NCBI RefSeq assembly: GCF_024345975.1
Contig: NZ_JAGQCD010000010.1
Span: forward strand, 1-64,000
Source of the DNA: Cyanobium sp. Cruz-8D1
GTDB lineage: Bacteria; Cyanobacteriota; Cyanobacteriia; PCC-6307; Cyanobiaceae
Direction: 5' to 3'
DNA: 64,000 bases
In this document: one piece after another, positions 26,231-38,345 of the stretch
How positions within the stretch are numbered: the first letter of the stretch is position 1
Layout: the number at the start of each line of letters is the position of its first letter
Notes under the pieces: generated by a model
Databases searched by the model: none
Told to the model about the DNA's origin: nothing
The model's input: only the letters and a program-made list of their open reading frames with translations
Made by a program: the position numbers and the translations under genes

Positions 26231-27283
26231 TCAGTCAAAGACGTGGCCGTGCTCGTAGCGCTCGGCGTGGCCCGCGGCCTCGGTGAGGGCCGCCACGTTC
26301 TCCCGGGTGAAGAAACCGTCGTAGCCGAGGCAGCGCTCCACGTACTCGGTGATCAGCAGGGAGTAGGCGGAGCTGCGCGAGAAGATCTGGCGCAGGTTCG
26401 GCTCGTCGCCGCCTTCCCCCACCATGTCGGCAAGGAAGGGGATGCCCAGGTCGCGAAGGGTACGCACCACCACGTCCACGTTCTTTTCACCGTTGCGCTC
26501 GCCATCGGCCACCTCGTAGGCGATGTGGTGCGTGCGCCGCCCGAAATTGCGCACGAAATCCTCGGTGGACATGGGCAGGTTGGCCAGGTGCTCGATGCCC
26601 AGGATCTTGCCCTCCAGCCCGTGCTCCCGGTGGCAGCGGGCGGCGTCGGTGAGGGGCGCCAGGCCATCGAGGGGCCGGTCGACATCGCCAACCCGGTTGC
26701 AGGTGTAGTCGGAAAGAAACGTGAAGCAGAGGTGCCTGAAGGCATCGAAAGGGTTAGCGGTCTCCCCTGGGTAGGCAAAGCGGATGTTCTGGGGTTCGAG
26801 GATGGCGCGCAACTCAGAGCAGGAGGACACCTGGAAGATCTCGCCGATGTAGCGGGCGTTGGGCTTGTCCACCTCATACATCGCGTTCCAGCGCGTCACC
26901 TCATCCTCGAAATCGTCAAGCAGCGGCTCCAGCACGATCAGGCGCGGAAAGGCTGCGCCCCCCTTGAGCAGGTAGAGGCGGTGGGTGGCGTTGATCCAGC
27001 ACTCCTAGTCGCGGTAGGGACCGGTGAGCGCCAGCTCCGCCAGGTAGGGCAAGCCGTTGCCGTGGTCCATCTGGATCACCAGGGCCGCCATCGGCCCCAC
27101 CACCTGCTCCAGCCCTGAATCGGCCCGCCGGGCATAGACGCGAGGCCGAAACTCCTCGAAGAAGGTGGTGTTCCGCTTCTCCCCCTTGGACCGCTAGCTG
27201 GCGAGATCGATCATCGGCTTGGGGGACAGACCATCTGCCAGAAAAAAGCGGGCCCGGCCCCAAGCCTCAGCGTTCCCCCTCAC
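26231..27283 (-). pseudogene. unknown gene with two in-frame amber codons, coupled to mfd
   Basis: A single frame of 350 codons runs from GTG 27283 to a TGA at 26231, interrupted only by TAG at 27196-27194 (codon 30) and TAG at 27007-27005 (codon 93). Sequence on both sides of each TAG looks coding, for example LSPKPMIDLAS / RSKGEKRNTTFFEEF and LALTGPYRD / ECWINATHRLYLL. The GTG overlaps the mfd stop by 4 bp (GTGA). The longest uninterrupted part is 235 codons (26231-26935). The C-terminal half has HHIAYEV and a GIPFLADMV segment that faintly recall vicinal-oxygen-chelate dioxygenases, at low confidence. Two nonsense mutations in an otherwise open frame point to recent inactivation. Confidence 0.65.
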
Positions 27284-30200
27284 ACCACCAGCACCGCCGC
27301 GTTCGTCGTCGCCTGCTCCGCTTCGCGCTGCTCCGGCGTGAGCCCATCGGCGTCCGGAATCTGGCCTGCCATGGCGGCGAGCCACTCCATCAGCTGCTCC
27401 AGCTGCTGGGCGGGGGACAGGGCCCCCAGGCCCCGGGCCAGCACCTTGGCGGTGCTGCCGGCACCGCCCTGATACACCAGCCGGCCATGCAGATGCTGGG
27501 GCAGGGCCTGGCGCAGGCGGCGGAAGGCGGGTTCCTCCATCGGCGTTTCCAGGGCGATGTTGGGCTTCTCCGGCTTGATGCGGGAGAAGCCGCAGCGGCG
27601 CGCCAACAGCTTCAGTTCCATCAGCTGCAGCAAGCTCTGCACCGGCGCCGGGATGGGTCCGTAGCGGTCGGTCCAGCCGGCGGCCAGCTCAATGAGGGCC
27701 GCCTTGCCGCCACACTCGGCGGCGGCCCGGTAGGCGGCCATCTTCTCGTCGGCTTCGGTGATCCAGTCGGCCGGGATGAAGGCCGTCACCGGCAGGTCGA
27801 TCTGGGTCTCGTCCACCGCCGGGATGTCCTGCCCCTGGATCTCGGCCAGACAGTCCTGCAGCATCTCCATGTAGAGATCGAAGCCGATCGCCTCCATCTG
27901 GCCGCTCTGCTCCACCCCCAGCAGGTTGCCGACGCCGCGGATCTCCATGTCGCGCATGGCCAGCTGGTAGCCGGAGCCCAGCTGGGCGAACTCCTGGATC
28001 GCCCGCAGGCGCTGGCGGGCCGCCTCACTCAGGGAGGCATCGCCCGGATAGAACAGCCAGGCGTGGGCCTGGATGCCGCTGCGGCCCACCCGCCCCCGCA
28101 GCTGGTACAGCTGGGCCAGGCCGAACTTGTGGGCGTCCTCCACCAGGATCGTGTTTACCCGGGGGATGTCGAGGCCCGATTCGATGATCGTGGTGCAGAG
28201 CATCACGTCGGCCTCGCCGGCGTTGAAGGCCACCATGGCGCTCTCCAGCTCCCCCTCCGGCATCTGGCCGTGGGCCACCTGGAGCCGCAACCCCGGCAGC
28301 ATCGTCCGCAGCTGGCCCGCCACCTCCTCGATACCCTCCACCCGCGGCACCACATAGAACACCTGGCCGCCGCGGTCGAGCTCCTGGCGGATGGCGCTGC
28401 GCACCGCCTCCTCATCCAGGCTGGCCAGGTGGGTCTTGATCGGGCGTCGCAGCGGTGGCGGCGTGGTGATCAGGCTCATCTCCCGCACCCCCGACAGGCT
28501 CATGTAAAGGGTGCGCGGGATCGGCGTGGCGCTCAAGGTGAGCACGTCCACATCCTTTCTGAGCGCCTTGATCTTTTCCTTCTGATTGACCCCGAAGCGC
28601 TGCTCCTCGTCCACCACCAGCAGCCCCAGCGCTCGGAAGCCCGTGCCCTTGCCCAGCAGCTGGTGGGTGCCCACCACCACGTCGGTGGCGCCACTGGCCA
28701 GGCTCTCGAGGATCGTCTTGCGCTCGGCGGCGGTGCGGAAGCGGTTGAGCAGGGCCACCTTGAGCGGGTAGGGGGCGAAGCGCTCACTCAGGGTGCGCCA
28801 GTGCTGCTGGGCCAGCACGGTGGTGGGGGCCAGCAGGGCGCACTGCTTGCCGGCGGTGACCGCCTTGAAGATCGCCCGGATCGCGACTTCCGTCTTGCCG
28901 AAGCCCACATCCCCGCAGACCAGCCGGTCCATCGGCTGCACCCGCTCCATGTCGCGCTTGACGTCCACGATCGCCTTGAGCTGGTCGGGGGTGGGGTCGT
29001 AGGGGAAGGAATCCTCCAGTTCGCTCTGCCAGGGGCCATCGGCGGGGAAAGCGAAGCCCGGCGCCTGGTGGCGCTCGGCGTAGAGCTTGACCAGATCCAT
29101 CGCCACCTTGGCCACCGCCTTGCGGGCCCGCTCCTTGGCCTTGGTCCAGGCCGTGCCGCCCATGCGGTTGAGCTCCGGCGGGCTGTCGCTGCTGGCCCGG
29201 TAGCGGCCGAGGCTGCCCAGCTGGTCGGCGGCCACCCGCAGCAAGCCATCGGCGTACTGCACCACCAGGTAATCGCGGGCCTCGCCGCCGATGGCCAGCT
29301 TCTCCAGCTTCAGGAAGCGGCCGATGCCGTGGTTGCGGTGCACGACGAAGTCGCCGGGGAGCATCTTGCCCGGATCCACCGTGCGGCTGGCGGCCTTGCG
29401 GCGCCGGCGCACGTAGCCGCCGCCAGCCAGGCTGTGCTGGCCGAAGATCTCCCGGTCGGTGAACAGCACCAGCTTCCAGGCCGGCAGCTGGAACCCCTCC
29501 AGTTCGGCGGTGCCGCGCAGCTTGAGCGCCACCGGGGTGGCCTGCTCCACCAGCCGCTCGATGGCCGGGAAGTCGCGGGCATTGGGCACGAAACGGGTGA
29601 CGCACTCGTGCTCCTCCAGCAAGGCCACGGCACGGGAGGGCTGGGCGGAGACGATCCAGAGCCGGGCCTTGTCGCGCAGGTGCCCCTTGATCTGCTCAGC
29701 CAGGCGGCCGAACTGGTTGGGATGGGCCGGCAGCGGCCGGCTGGCCAGATCGAGATCGTTGGGATGGCGGTCGCTCTCGTGCAGCTCCGCCAGATCGAAG
29801 CCCGGGAAGGCCTCCGCCTCCGCCAGGGCCGCCGCGATCGGCCGGTGCAGCAGGCCGGGCAGGGGCAGGGGGGGCTCGCCGCCACCGTCGCCGTCCCCTG
29901 TGGCTTTCACCACCTCCCCGTGGTGGTCGGCGGCATGGTCGAACCACTGCTGGCCATGGGCCAGGCACTGGCGCCGCTCATCGATCGCCACCAGGGTGCC
30001 GGCCGGCAAATAGTCGAGCAGCGACGCCGGCTGCTGCCAGGCCAGGCCCATCAGCCGCCGCATCCCCTCCGGCGTGCCGCCCTCCAGCAGCTGGTCGAGG
30101 GCGGCGGGATCCAGCAGTCGCTCCAGGCCCTCGGGCATCTGATCCCGCAGGGCCTCGGCGATCAGGGGGGCATAGCTGGTGGGGGTGAGGCGCACCCGCT

Positions 30201-30882
30201 CAATCACATCGAGGGAACGCTGGGTGGCGGGATCAAACTCCCGCAGCTTCTCGAGGTCTTCACCAAAGAGCTCCAGTCGCACCGGCAACTCGGCGCTGAC
30301 CGGGAACACATCGACAATGTCGCCGCGGCGGCTCCAGGTGCCCTCCTGCTCGATCGTGGGCACCTTCTCGTAGCCCAGGCCGGCCAGGCTGAGGGCCAGC
30401 TGCTCGAGATCGAGGCGGTCGCCCCGGCGCAGGGTGAGGCAGCGGGCCGCCAGCAGCGGTGGCGGCGGAAGGTGGGGCTGGAGGGCCCGCTCGGTGGCCA
30501 CCACGGCGAAGCGGCCACCGCTGGCCGCTGGGGCGCCGTCCCCGTCGCCCAGCAGTTCGGCGAGCACCTGCAACTGGCCCCAGGTGATCTCGCTGGTGGG
30601 GTCGAAGGGCTCGTAGGGGGAGCCCTCGCTGGTGGGATAGAGCTGACACAGGGGCCAGCCCATCAGCTCCAGCAGGGAGGCCCAGCGCCCCGCCTCCTCC
30701 AGGCTGGGCACGATCACCAGCAGGGGGGCGTCATCGCAGCCCGCCAGGGCACTGGCCACCAGCGCCCGCGCCGCCCGTCCCGCCCCGCTCAGCCGCAGCC
30801 GCTCGGGCCGCTCGCAGCGCGCCCTCACCTCAGCGGTGAGGGTGGCGGCCTGCAGCTGGCGCACGAGGGCGTGGAGGGGCAT
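27280..30882 (-). CDS. mfd: transcription-repair coupling factor Mfd
   Basis: A 1200-residue Mfd, which removes RNA polymerase stalled at DNA damage and recruits UvrA. Domains in order are the UvrB-like N-terminal module ([28 protein letters not shown]), the RNA polymerase-interacting domain ([16 protein letters not shown]), the RecG-like helicase with Walker [12 protein letters not shown] and the DEEQ box [10 protein letters not shown], the motif GRVGRSG, and the C-terminal TRCF domain. Length and order match the family. ATG 30882 is the first in frame. The stop overlaps the GTG of the amber-interrupted frame. The long open frame antisense to it is a codon-bias shadow. Confidence 0.97.
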   Translation of the reverse strand: MPLHALVRQLQAATLTAEVRARCERPERLRLSGAGRAARALVASALAGCDDAPLLVIVPSLEEAGRWASLLELMGWPLCQLYPTSEGSPYEPFDPTSEITWGQLQVLAELLGDGDGAPAASGGRFAVVATERALQPHLPPPPLLAARCLTLRRGDRLDLEQLALSLAGLGYEKVPTIEQEGTWSRRGDIVDVFPVSAELPVRLELFGEDLEKLREFDPATQRSLDVIERVRLTPTSYAPLIAEALRDQMPEGLERLLDPAALDQLLEGGTPEGMRRLMGLAWQQPASLLDYLPAGTLVAIDERRQCLAHGQQWFDHAADHHGEVVKATGDGDGGGEPPLPLPGLLHRPIAAALAEAEAFPGFDLAELHESDRHPNDLDLASRPLPAHPNQFGRLAEQIKGHLRDKARLWIVSAQPSRAVALLEEHECVTRFVPNARDFPAIERLVEQATPVALKLRGTAELEGFQLPAWKLVLFTDREIFGQHSLAGGGYVRRRRKAASRTVDPGKMLPGDFVVHRNHGIGRFLKLEKLAIGGEARDYLVVQYADGLLRVAADQLGSLGRYRASSDSPPELNRMGGTAWTKAKERARKAVAKVAMDLVKLYAERHQAPGFAFPADGPWQSELEDSFPYDPTPDQLKAIVDVKRDMERVQPMDRLVCGDVGFGKTEVAIRAIFKAVTAGKQCALLAPTTVLAQQHWRTLSERFAPYPLKVALLNRFRTAAERKTILESLASGATDVVVGTHQLLGKGTGFRALGLLVVDEEQRFGVNQKEKIKALRKDVDVLTLSATPIPRTLYMSLSGVREMSLITTPPPLRRPIKTHLASLDEEAVRSAIRQELDRGGQVFYVVPRVEGIEEVAGQLRTMLPGLRLQVAHGQMPEGELESAMVAFNAGEADVMLCTTIIESGLDIPRVNTILVEDAHKFGLAQLYQLRGRVGRSGIQAHAWLFYPGDASLSEAARQRLRAIQEFAQLGSGYQLAMRDMEIRGVGNLLGVEQSGQMEAIGFDLYMEMLQDCLAEIQGQDIPAVDETQIDLPVTAFIPADWITEADEKMAAYRAAAECGGKAALIELAAGWTDRYGPIPAPVQSLLQLMELKLLARRCGFSRIKPEKPNIALETPMEEPAFRRLRQALPQHLHGRLVYQGGAGSTAKVLARGLGALSPAQQLEQLMEWLAAMAGQIPDADGLTPEQREAEQATTNAAVLVV

Positions 30883-30956
30883 CGCAAGGCGGGATCAAAC
30901 CAAAGCTGATCTTGGCAACCCGTTTGCGTCCATGCTGGGAGTCGGTTCGCCCTGAG

Positions 30957-31838
30957 ATGGCCCGCTTCCGCTGTCCCACCTGCCGTAGCCTGCCCCTGAG
31001 GCGGCAGCATCCCTTCACCGGGATCCCCCGTTGCGGGCGCTGCGGCGACCTGCTGGAGCCGAAGCCCCGCCACGGGCGCGCCTGGGGCCTGGCCCTGGGG
31101 GTGGCGGCCCTGGTTTTGGGGGGGGCTGCCTTCCCCGCCTTGCTGGAGCAGGTCGGCAGCCTGCCCGAGCAGGCCCCTGAGGTCACCACACGCCTGCTGG
31201 AGCGGTTCGAGCCGGCTCCAGATCCACGTCTGCGGCCGCGGGCCCTGCTCGAGGGCGGGCTGCTGGCCAGCCTCCAGGAGGCCGATCGGCAGTGGATTCC
31301 CACCGCCGAGCCCCTGGCGGGCGGTGGCACCCGCTTTCTCTACCGGCGTCGGGCCGGCGAACCCGAGCTGTCCGTGGACGAGCTGCAGGCCCTGATCGAC
31401 TCCCCCCCCGACCACGGCGAGAAACTCCGGGCGATCGCCGACATGCTCAGCGTGCTGGAGCAGGTGGGGGTGCAGGTGCAGCTGGTGGAGCCCAGAAAGA
31501 CCGGGGCCGCCGGGGAATGGGATCACGCCGCCCGCACCCTGCGGATCAAGCCCGCCGTGGTGGAGAAGGGAACGGTGGACTTCGCCCAGGTGCTCAACCA
31601 CGAGGCGATCCACGTGGCCCAGAGCTGTGCGGCCGGCGGCCTGCGCGCCGTTCCCAGAACCCTCGGCCTGGGCCAGGAGGTCCCGCCGGAGCTGCAGGTC
31701 CATCTTGATGATCCCCTCTATGCCGGCGCCTCCGACTGGGAGAAGGCCCTGGAGAGGGAGGCCTACGCCAACCAGCGGCGGCTGGAGATCGGCGCCAGCC
31801 TGGTCCGCACCCATTGCCGAGCCCGCGCGGCGGGCTGA
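30957..31838 (+). CDS. zinc-ribbon membrane protein with HEAIH motif
   Basis: A 293-residue protein not recognised as a named family. The N-terminus is a zinc ribbon with two CxxC pairs (FRCPTCRSLPL and RCGRCGDLLE, residues about 4-35), followed by one membrane span (GLALGVAALVLGGAAFPALL) and a soluble domain. Near residue 215 it has NHEAIHVAQSC, an HExxH motif like that of zinc metallopeptidases, with several downstream Glu residues that could complete a site (DWEKALEREAYANQR). ATG 30957 is chosen because the ribbon starts there. It is divergent from mfd (74 bp) and convergent with gap. Peptidase activity is a guess from the motif. Confidence 0.7.
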   Translation: MARFRCPTCRSLPLRRQHPFTGIPRCGRCGDLLEPKPRHGRAWGLALGVAALVLGGAAFPALLEQVGSLPEQAPEVTTRLLERFEPAPDPRLRPRALLEGGLLASLQEADRQWIPTAEPLAGGGTRFLYRRRAGEPELSVDELQALIDSPPDHGEKLRAIADMLSVLEQVGVQVQLVEPRKTGAAGEWDHAARTLRIKPAVVEKGTVDFAQVLNHEAIHVAQSCAAGGLRAVPRTLGLGQEVPPELQVHLDDPLYAGASDWEKALEREAYANQRRLEIGASLVRTHCRARAAG

Positions 31839-31860
31839 CGGCAGATCCAGGCTCTGGAGT

Positions 31861-33234
<1,374 letters not shown>

Positions 33235-34014
33235 TTAGTCAGGGGCCCCGGAGTCCGCTGGCCCGTTGGCGCCGCCCAGCAGGGTTTCCTCCTCCAGGAG
33301 CATGTTGAAGCGCAGCAGATCAGCATCCTTGAGCTGCTGCCGGCTGCTCACGCCCAGATGCTTCTCCAGAAAGCCGCGACCCCTGCTGCCATCCCAGCCC
33401 AGCTGCTGCAGGAGCAGATTGCACTGGTCGAGCAGGTCGGCCCGGCGCAACGGCACGGCCGCCGTGGCCGGATCGCATCCGGGCTCAAGGACCTCGATCG
33501 CCTGCAGGTAGGCGATCAGATCGGCGTAAACGGTGATGCGGTCCCGGCTGGGGTGGCCGAAGGATCGCTGCAGATAGAGGGCTTCCCGGTCCCTGTCCCA
33601 TCCCAACCGCCGCATCTGCAGATCCAGGTGGGTCAGTTCAGCACTCCAGTCCTGGGGATCCTCCGGTGCGGGCTGGGGCTCTGGAGAGGGCTGGGGCTCT
33701 GAAGGGGGTTCTGGCTGCAGCGATGTCTCCTGTTGTGGCAAGGGCTGGGGCTCTGGCGGAGCAGCCGGCGTTGCGGGCTCAGGGGCCGGCGGTGGCGACG
33801 GCCTGGAGGGCTGGGCCGGAGCCTGCCGCGGCGGACGCGGGGGGCTGGTGCTCTGCAGGCTGGCCAGAAGGCGTGCCCTGGCCCGGTCCTCCGCTTCCTC
33901 GGCATCGCCCGCCTCCCCCAGGGCGCTGCCCAGGAAGCGCTCCCCTTCCCGGGCCGAGACCAGCACGACCCGGCGCCCGCCCTCGCAGCGCAGCAACTGA
34001 ACCTGAAGTTGCAT
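33235..34014 (-). CDS. two-domain hypothetical protein with Pro/Glu-rich linker
   Basis: A 259-residue protein. The N-terminal 55 residues (MQLQVQLLRCEGGRR to ARARLLASLQ) form a small beta-alpha unit; residues about 56-125 are a Pro/Gln/Glu-rich linker with repeats of SPEPQPAPE type; the C-terminal 135 residues are helical with DWSAELTHLDLQMRRLGW and a second related segment NLLLQQLGWDGSRGRGFLEKHLG. The repeated QLGWD/RLGWD pattern followed by a basic FGHPSR or HLGVSSR suggests an internal duplication of a helical unit. No membrane span is seen. It is divergent from the TerC gene with 75 bp between starts. Function is unknown. Confidence 0.65.
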   Translation of the reverse strand: MQLQVQLLRCEGGRRVVLVSAREGERFLGSALGEAGDAEEAEDRARARLLASLQSTSPPRPPRQAPAQPSRPSPPPAPEPATPAAPPEPQPLPQQETSLQPEPPSEPQPSPEPQPAPEDPQDWSAELTHLDLQMRRLGWDRDREALYLQRSFGHPSRDRITVYADLIAYLQAIEVLEPGCDPATAAVPLRRADLLDQCNLLLQQLGWDGSRGRGFLEKHLGVSSRQQLKDADLLRFNMLLEEETLLGGANGPADSGAPD

Positions 34015-34089
34015 GGGAAGTGTGAGGAGGGGCCGGCGGTCTTTCTAGAGTGCTTCTTTGAAGGCGCCAGGGCCGAGAGAACGCCAGGA

Positions 34090-34872
34090 ATGGAAGTGGA
34101 AACGGTGGAGAGCCTCACGCCCCTGCTGCAGCAGGCGGACCAATGGGGGGAAGTGCTGCTGCTGTTGCCGCTGCTGGTCGGGCTCGAAGCGGTGCTCTCC
34201 GCCGACAACGCCATTGCCCTGGCCGCCATCTCCCGGCGGCTGCACGATCCGGCACGCCAACGCCAGGCCCTGAACCTCGGCCTGGTGCTGGCCCTGGTTT
34301 TTCGGCTGGCTCTGATCGCCCTGGCCAGCTATGTGCTCAATTTCTGGCCCCTGCAGCTGCTGGCTTCCGCCTATCTGCTCTGGCTCTGCGGCCGCCATCT
34401 GCTGGGTCAGGACGAGGCCAAGGACGACGTGGTGGAGACGAGCCTCTCCGCCCAGGCCCCGGGCTCCCAACCCCACGATCCCGGCCATCCCCACCACGGC
34501 GCCTCCCTGAGTTCGATCGTGGCCACCCTGGCCCTCACCGATCTGGCCTTCTCCCTCGACAGCGTCTCCGCGGCGGTGGCAGTCACCGACCGGCTCCCCC
34601 TGGTGATGGCGGGAGGCGTGATCGGCATCATCGCCCTGCGGCTAACCGCCGAATTGTTCCTGCGCTGGCTGGAAATCTTCCCCCATCTGGAAACCGCCGG
34701 CTACCTGGCGGTGGGTCTGGTGGGCCTGCGGCTGCTGCTGCGCCTGCTGCTGCCGGCGGTGGAGGTGCCGGAATGGGCCCTGCTGCTGGTGGTGGCGGCC
34801 CTGTTCGCCTGGGGTTTCTCGCTGCGCACAGCGGCCTCCCCCCTGCCCGAGCAGGGCAGCGGCGAGGCTTGA
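34090..34872 (+). CDS. TerC-family membrane protein
   Basis: A 260-residue integral membrane protein with about seven spans. TerC hallmarks are the acidic residues in LEAVLSADNAIALAAI and TDLAFSLDSVSAAVAV, placed in pairs of helices as in the family, with a His-rich cytoplasmic loop (HDPGHPHHG) between the halves. Family members are linked to Mn2+ or other metal export, and plant relatives to thylakoid membrane protein insertion; the role here is not settled. ATG 34090 is chosen as the first good start. The DUF6464 gene follows 13 bp later. Confidence 0.85.
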   Translation: MEVETVESLTPLLQQADQWGEVLLLLPLLVGLEAVLSADNAIALAAISRRLHDPARQRQALNLGLVLALVFRLALIALASYVLNFWPLQLLASAYLLWLCGRHLLGQDEAKDDVVETSLSAQAPGSQPHDPGHPHHGASLSSIVATLALTDLAFSLDSVSAAVAVTDRLPLVMAGGVIGIIALRLTAELFLRWLEIFPHLETAGYLAVGLVGLRLLLRLLLPAVEVPEWALLLVVAALFAWGFSLRTAASPLPEQGSGEA

Positions 34873-35177
34873 GGGTCAGCGAACGATGCGGATTGAACTG
34901 CGCCAGATCGACTCGGACAAGTTGATCACCAGCATCGAGATCGACAACCTCGGCGATGTCCCCCATCCCGGTCGCTGGCTGACCACGGGCGATCGGAGTT
35001 TTCTGGTGCTGCAGCGACGCCACCGTTACCGGCTGCGGCAGGGCCGCTACGAACTGGCGGCCGTGGCGCTGCAGGTCAAGTCCCAGCAGCAACCGGCCGA
35101 TGCCCTCTGGTGGGACGGACGCTGGGTGATCGGCGATCCCCACTGCCGCTTCAACGCCCGCAGCCCGCTGCTGCGTT

Positions 35178-36668
<1,491 letters not shown>

Positions 36669-36760
36669 ACAGAGTCCAAGCCCCTGTCGCGGGAATGGCA
36701 GTGGTTGTGACAACCTCCGCTGCCGCCCTACGGTGAACTGAGGATCCGCCTCTTTCCCTC

Positions 36761-36970
36761 ATGCCCTACGAACCCGGATCCACCCAGTGCCGCGTACTGA
36801 TTGACTGCAAGGCCCAGATTGAGGCCATGCTCCTCTCCCTGGAGCGCATCGAGAACAGCCGCCACATCCGCGATCAGCTGGTCGCTGTCCACAACCAACT
36901 GGAAGGCCTGCACGAACTGCATCGCAGCCAGCCCGAAGAGCTCAGCTCCAACAGCGGGACTGCAGGCTGA
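36761..36970 (+). CDS. small helical protein, unknown
   Basis: A 69-residue protein with no membrane span. The central part is a predicted long helix (QIEAMLLSLERIENSRHIRDQL) with heptad-like leucines, so a small coiled-coil dimer is likely. Two cysteines flank its beginning (TQCRVLIDCK). ATG 36761 is the first in frame and lies 92 bp after the helicase gene. I do not recognise the family. The coding call rests on codon use and the well-formed helix, so confidence is moderate. Confidence 0.5.
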   Translation: MPYEPGSTQCRVLIDCKAQIEAMLLSLERIENSRHIRDQLVAVHNQLEGLHELHRSQPEELSSNSGTAG

Positions 36971-37007
36971 GCTCGCCGTTCGGGCCGCTGTCCCATCCGC
37001 CCCTGTC

Positions 37008-37205
37008 TCATCCAACTCGGCTTGCCGCCTCCGACTGGGAGCGGGACTCCCATCCCTGGCAGGCCGCATAGGCGCCGGCCAGGGTCGGGCGCATCGCCCG
37101 CTCGCCGGGGCGGAGCTCGTGGCTCACCACATAGCACCCCAGCCGGTCCCGGAAGATCTGGCACCCCGAGCCGGTGCTGTTGACGAAGGAAAGTTCCGTG
37201 GCCAT
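37008..37205 (-). CDS. small conserved-looking protein, unknown
   Basis: A 65-residue soluble protein beginning MATELSFVNSTGSGCQIF. It has three cysteines (GCQIF, GCYVV, AACQGW) and a compact segment SHELRPGERAMRPTLAGAYA that looks constrained. The family is not known to me. ATG 37205 is the first in frame. It is convergent with the 69-residue gene, and the 108 bp upstream, before fmt, contain a TTGACG box at about 37286-37291 on the minus strand that may be its -35 element, though no clear -10 was found. Confidence 0.55.
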   Translation of the reverse strand: MATELSFVNSTGSGCQIFRDRLGCYVVSHELRPGERAMRPTLAGAYAACQGWESRSQSEAASRVG

Positions 37206-37313
37206 GACATCCGCACCCGTTCACTGGTTTTGGTCTAATGCCTGCATCACAGGTCCAACACTGAGACGTCCCTAAGGGAACAAAACGTCAACAATCCTTG
37301 CCGAAAGGGAGGC

Positions 37314-38345
37314 TCAGGGGGTATTTACACCGATTCGTTGGCCCGGAACCAATCCGAGCTGCTGGATCAGGGCCTGACCCTCGCTGGCTCGACGGCCCGG
37401 CAACTGGGCCTGACGCAGCAGCACAGGGCAGCCGCCGCTGGCCAGCACCAGTCCTTCTCCCTCCACCAGCTCAAGCACGGTGCCCGGGTCCACGGCTGGC
37501 GTGGCCTCCCCGCCCCAGCGGGCCGCCAGGGCCGCGCCCACCGGCGTGAGCTGGTCGGCCAGGCGGCTCACCAGGGGTTCGGTGGCGAGCAGCTTCAGGC
37601 GCTCGGCCCCCCAGGGACAGGACGCCTGAGGGAAGAGCCCCATCACCCGGCGATGAATGGACAGGGCGGGGGCGTCCCAGAGCACCAGGGTGTCCTCCTT
37701 GGTCAGTTGACGGGCATAGGTGGCGTCCTCGTCCTGCGGGCGGACCCCCAGACGGGCCAGGCGCTCCGCCTCCGGTCCGGGGCCCGCCGCCTGGATCCGC
37801 GGCAGGACCTCCACCAGCAGGTTGGCGGTGAGCTGGGCCAGCCGCTCGCCCAGCTGGCTGGCGTTCTGCAGCAGGGGGATGGGTAGGCGCCGCTCCAGCA
37901 GCACCGGGCCGGTGTCGAGGCCCTCCTCCATGGCCATGATGCCGACGCCGGTGTCGGCGTCCCCCTCCAGCAGGGCCCACTGGATCGGTGCGGCACCCCG
38001 CCAGCGGGGCAGAAGGGAACCATGGCCGTTCCAGCAGCCCAAGGGAGGCTGGGCCAGCACGGCCGGCGGCAGGATCTGGCCGAAGGCCACCACCACCGAA
38101 ACATCGGCCCCCAGGGCCGCCAGCTCCTGCTGGCAGGCCAGATCACGGCGGATCCGCTCGGGGGTGAACACCGGCAGGCCCAGTTCCAGGGCCCGCTGCT
38201 TGACGGGCGAGGCCAGCAGGGACTTGCCCCGGCCGCGGCGGCGGTCGGGTTGGCTGACCACCCCGACCAGCTCATGGCCGGCCCGCTGCAGGGCGTCGAG
38301 GCTGGCCACGGCGTAGGCCGGGGTGCCCCAGAACAGGATCCTCAA
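37314..38345 (-). CDS. fmt: methionyl-tRNA formyltransferase
   Basis: A 343-residue Fmt, which formylates the initiator Met-tRNA with 10-formyl-tetrahydrofolate. The N-terminal Rossmann domain (ILFWGTPAYAVASLDAL, VVSQPDRRRGRGK) contains the catalytic segment NGHGSLLPRWRGAAPIQ and the Asp in MEEGLDTGPVL; the C-terminal tRNA-binding domain follows after about residue 210. The motif usually reads NVHASLLP; here Gly replaces two positions while Asn and His are kept, so activity is expected. The pmbA gene is upstream with a 4-bp overlap (ATGA at 38342-38345), indicating one operon tldD-pmbA-fmt. Confidence 0.95.
   Translation of the reverse strand: MRILFWGTPAYAVASLDALQRAGHELVGVVSQPDRRRGRGKSLLASPVKQRALELGLPVFTPERIRRDLACQQELAALGADVSVVVAFGQILPPAVLAQPPLGCWNGHGSLLPRWRGAAPIQWALLEGDADTGVGIMAMEEGLDTGPVLLERRLPIPLLQNASQLGERLAQLTANLLVEVLPRIQAAGPGPEAERLARLGVRPQDEDATYARQLTKEDTLVLWDAPALSIHRRVMGLFPQASCPWGAERLKLLATEPLVSRLADQLTPVGAALAARWGGEATPAVDPGTVLELVEGEGLVLASGGCPVLLRQAQLPGRRASEGQALIQQLGLVPGQRIGVNTP

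Noticed and set aside
27005-27196. Amber recoding (pyrrolysine or suppressor tRNA) to explain in-frame TAGs
   Set aside because: TAG is the normal stop of siaA, ftsH, the pentapeptide gene, the 14257 gene and the IS66 gene, and no suppressor-type tRNA is seen. Nonsense mutation explains both relics better.
27487-30909. 1140-codon open frame on the plus strand
   Set aside because: It is antisense to mfd codon for codon and consists of Gln/Gly/His-rich sequence without any family motif, the usual shadow of G+C-rich third positions.
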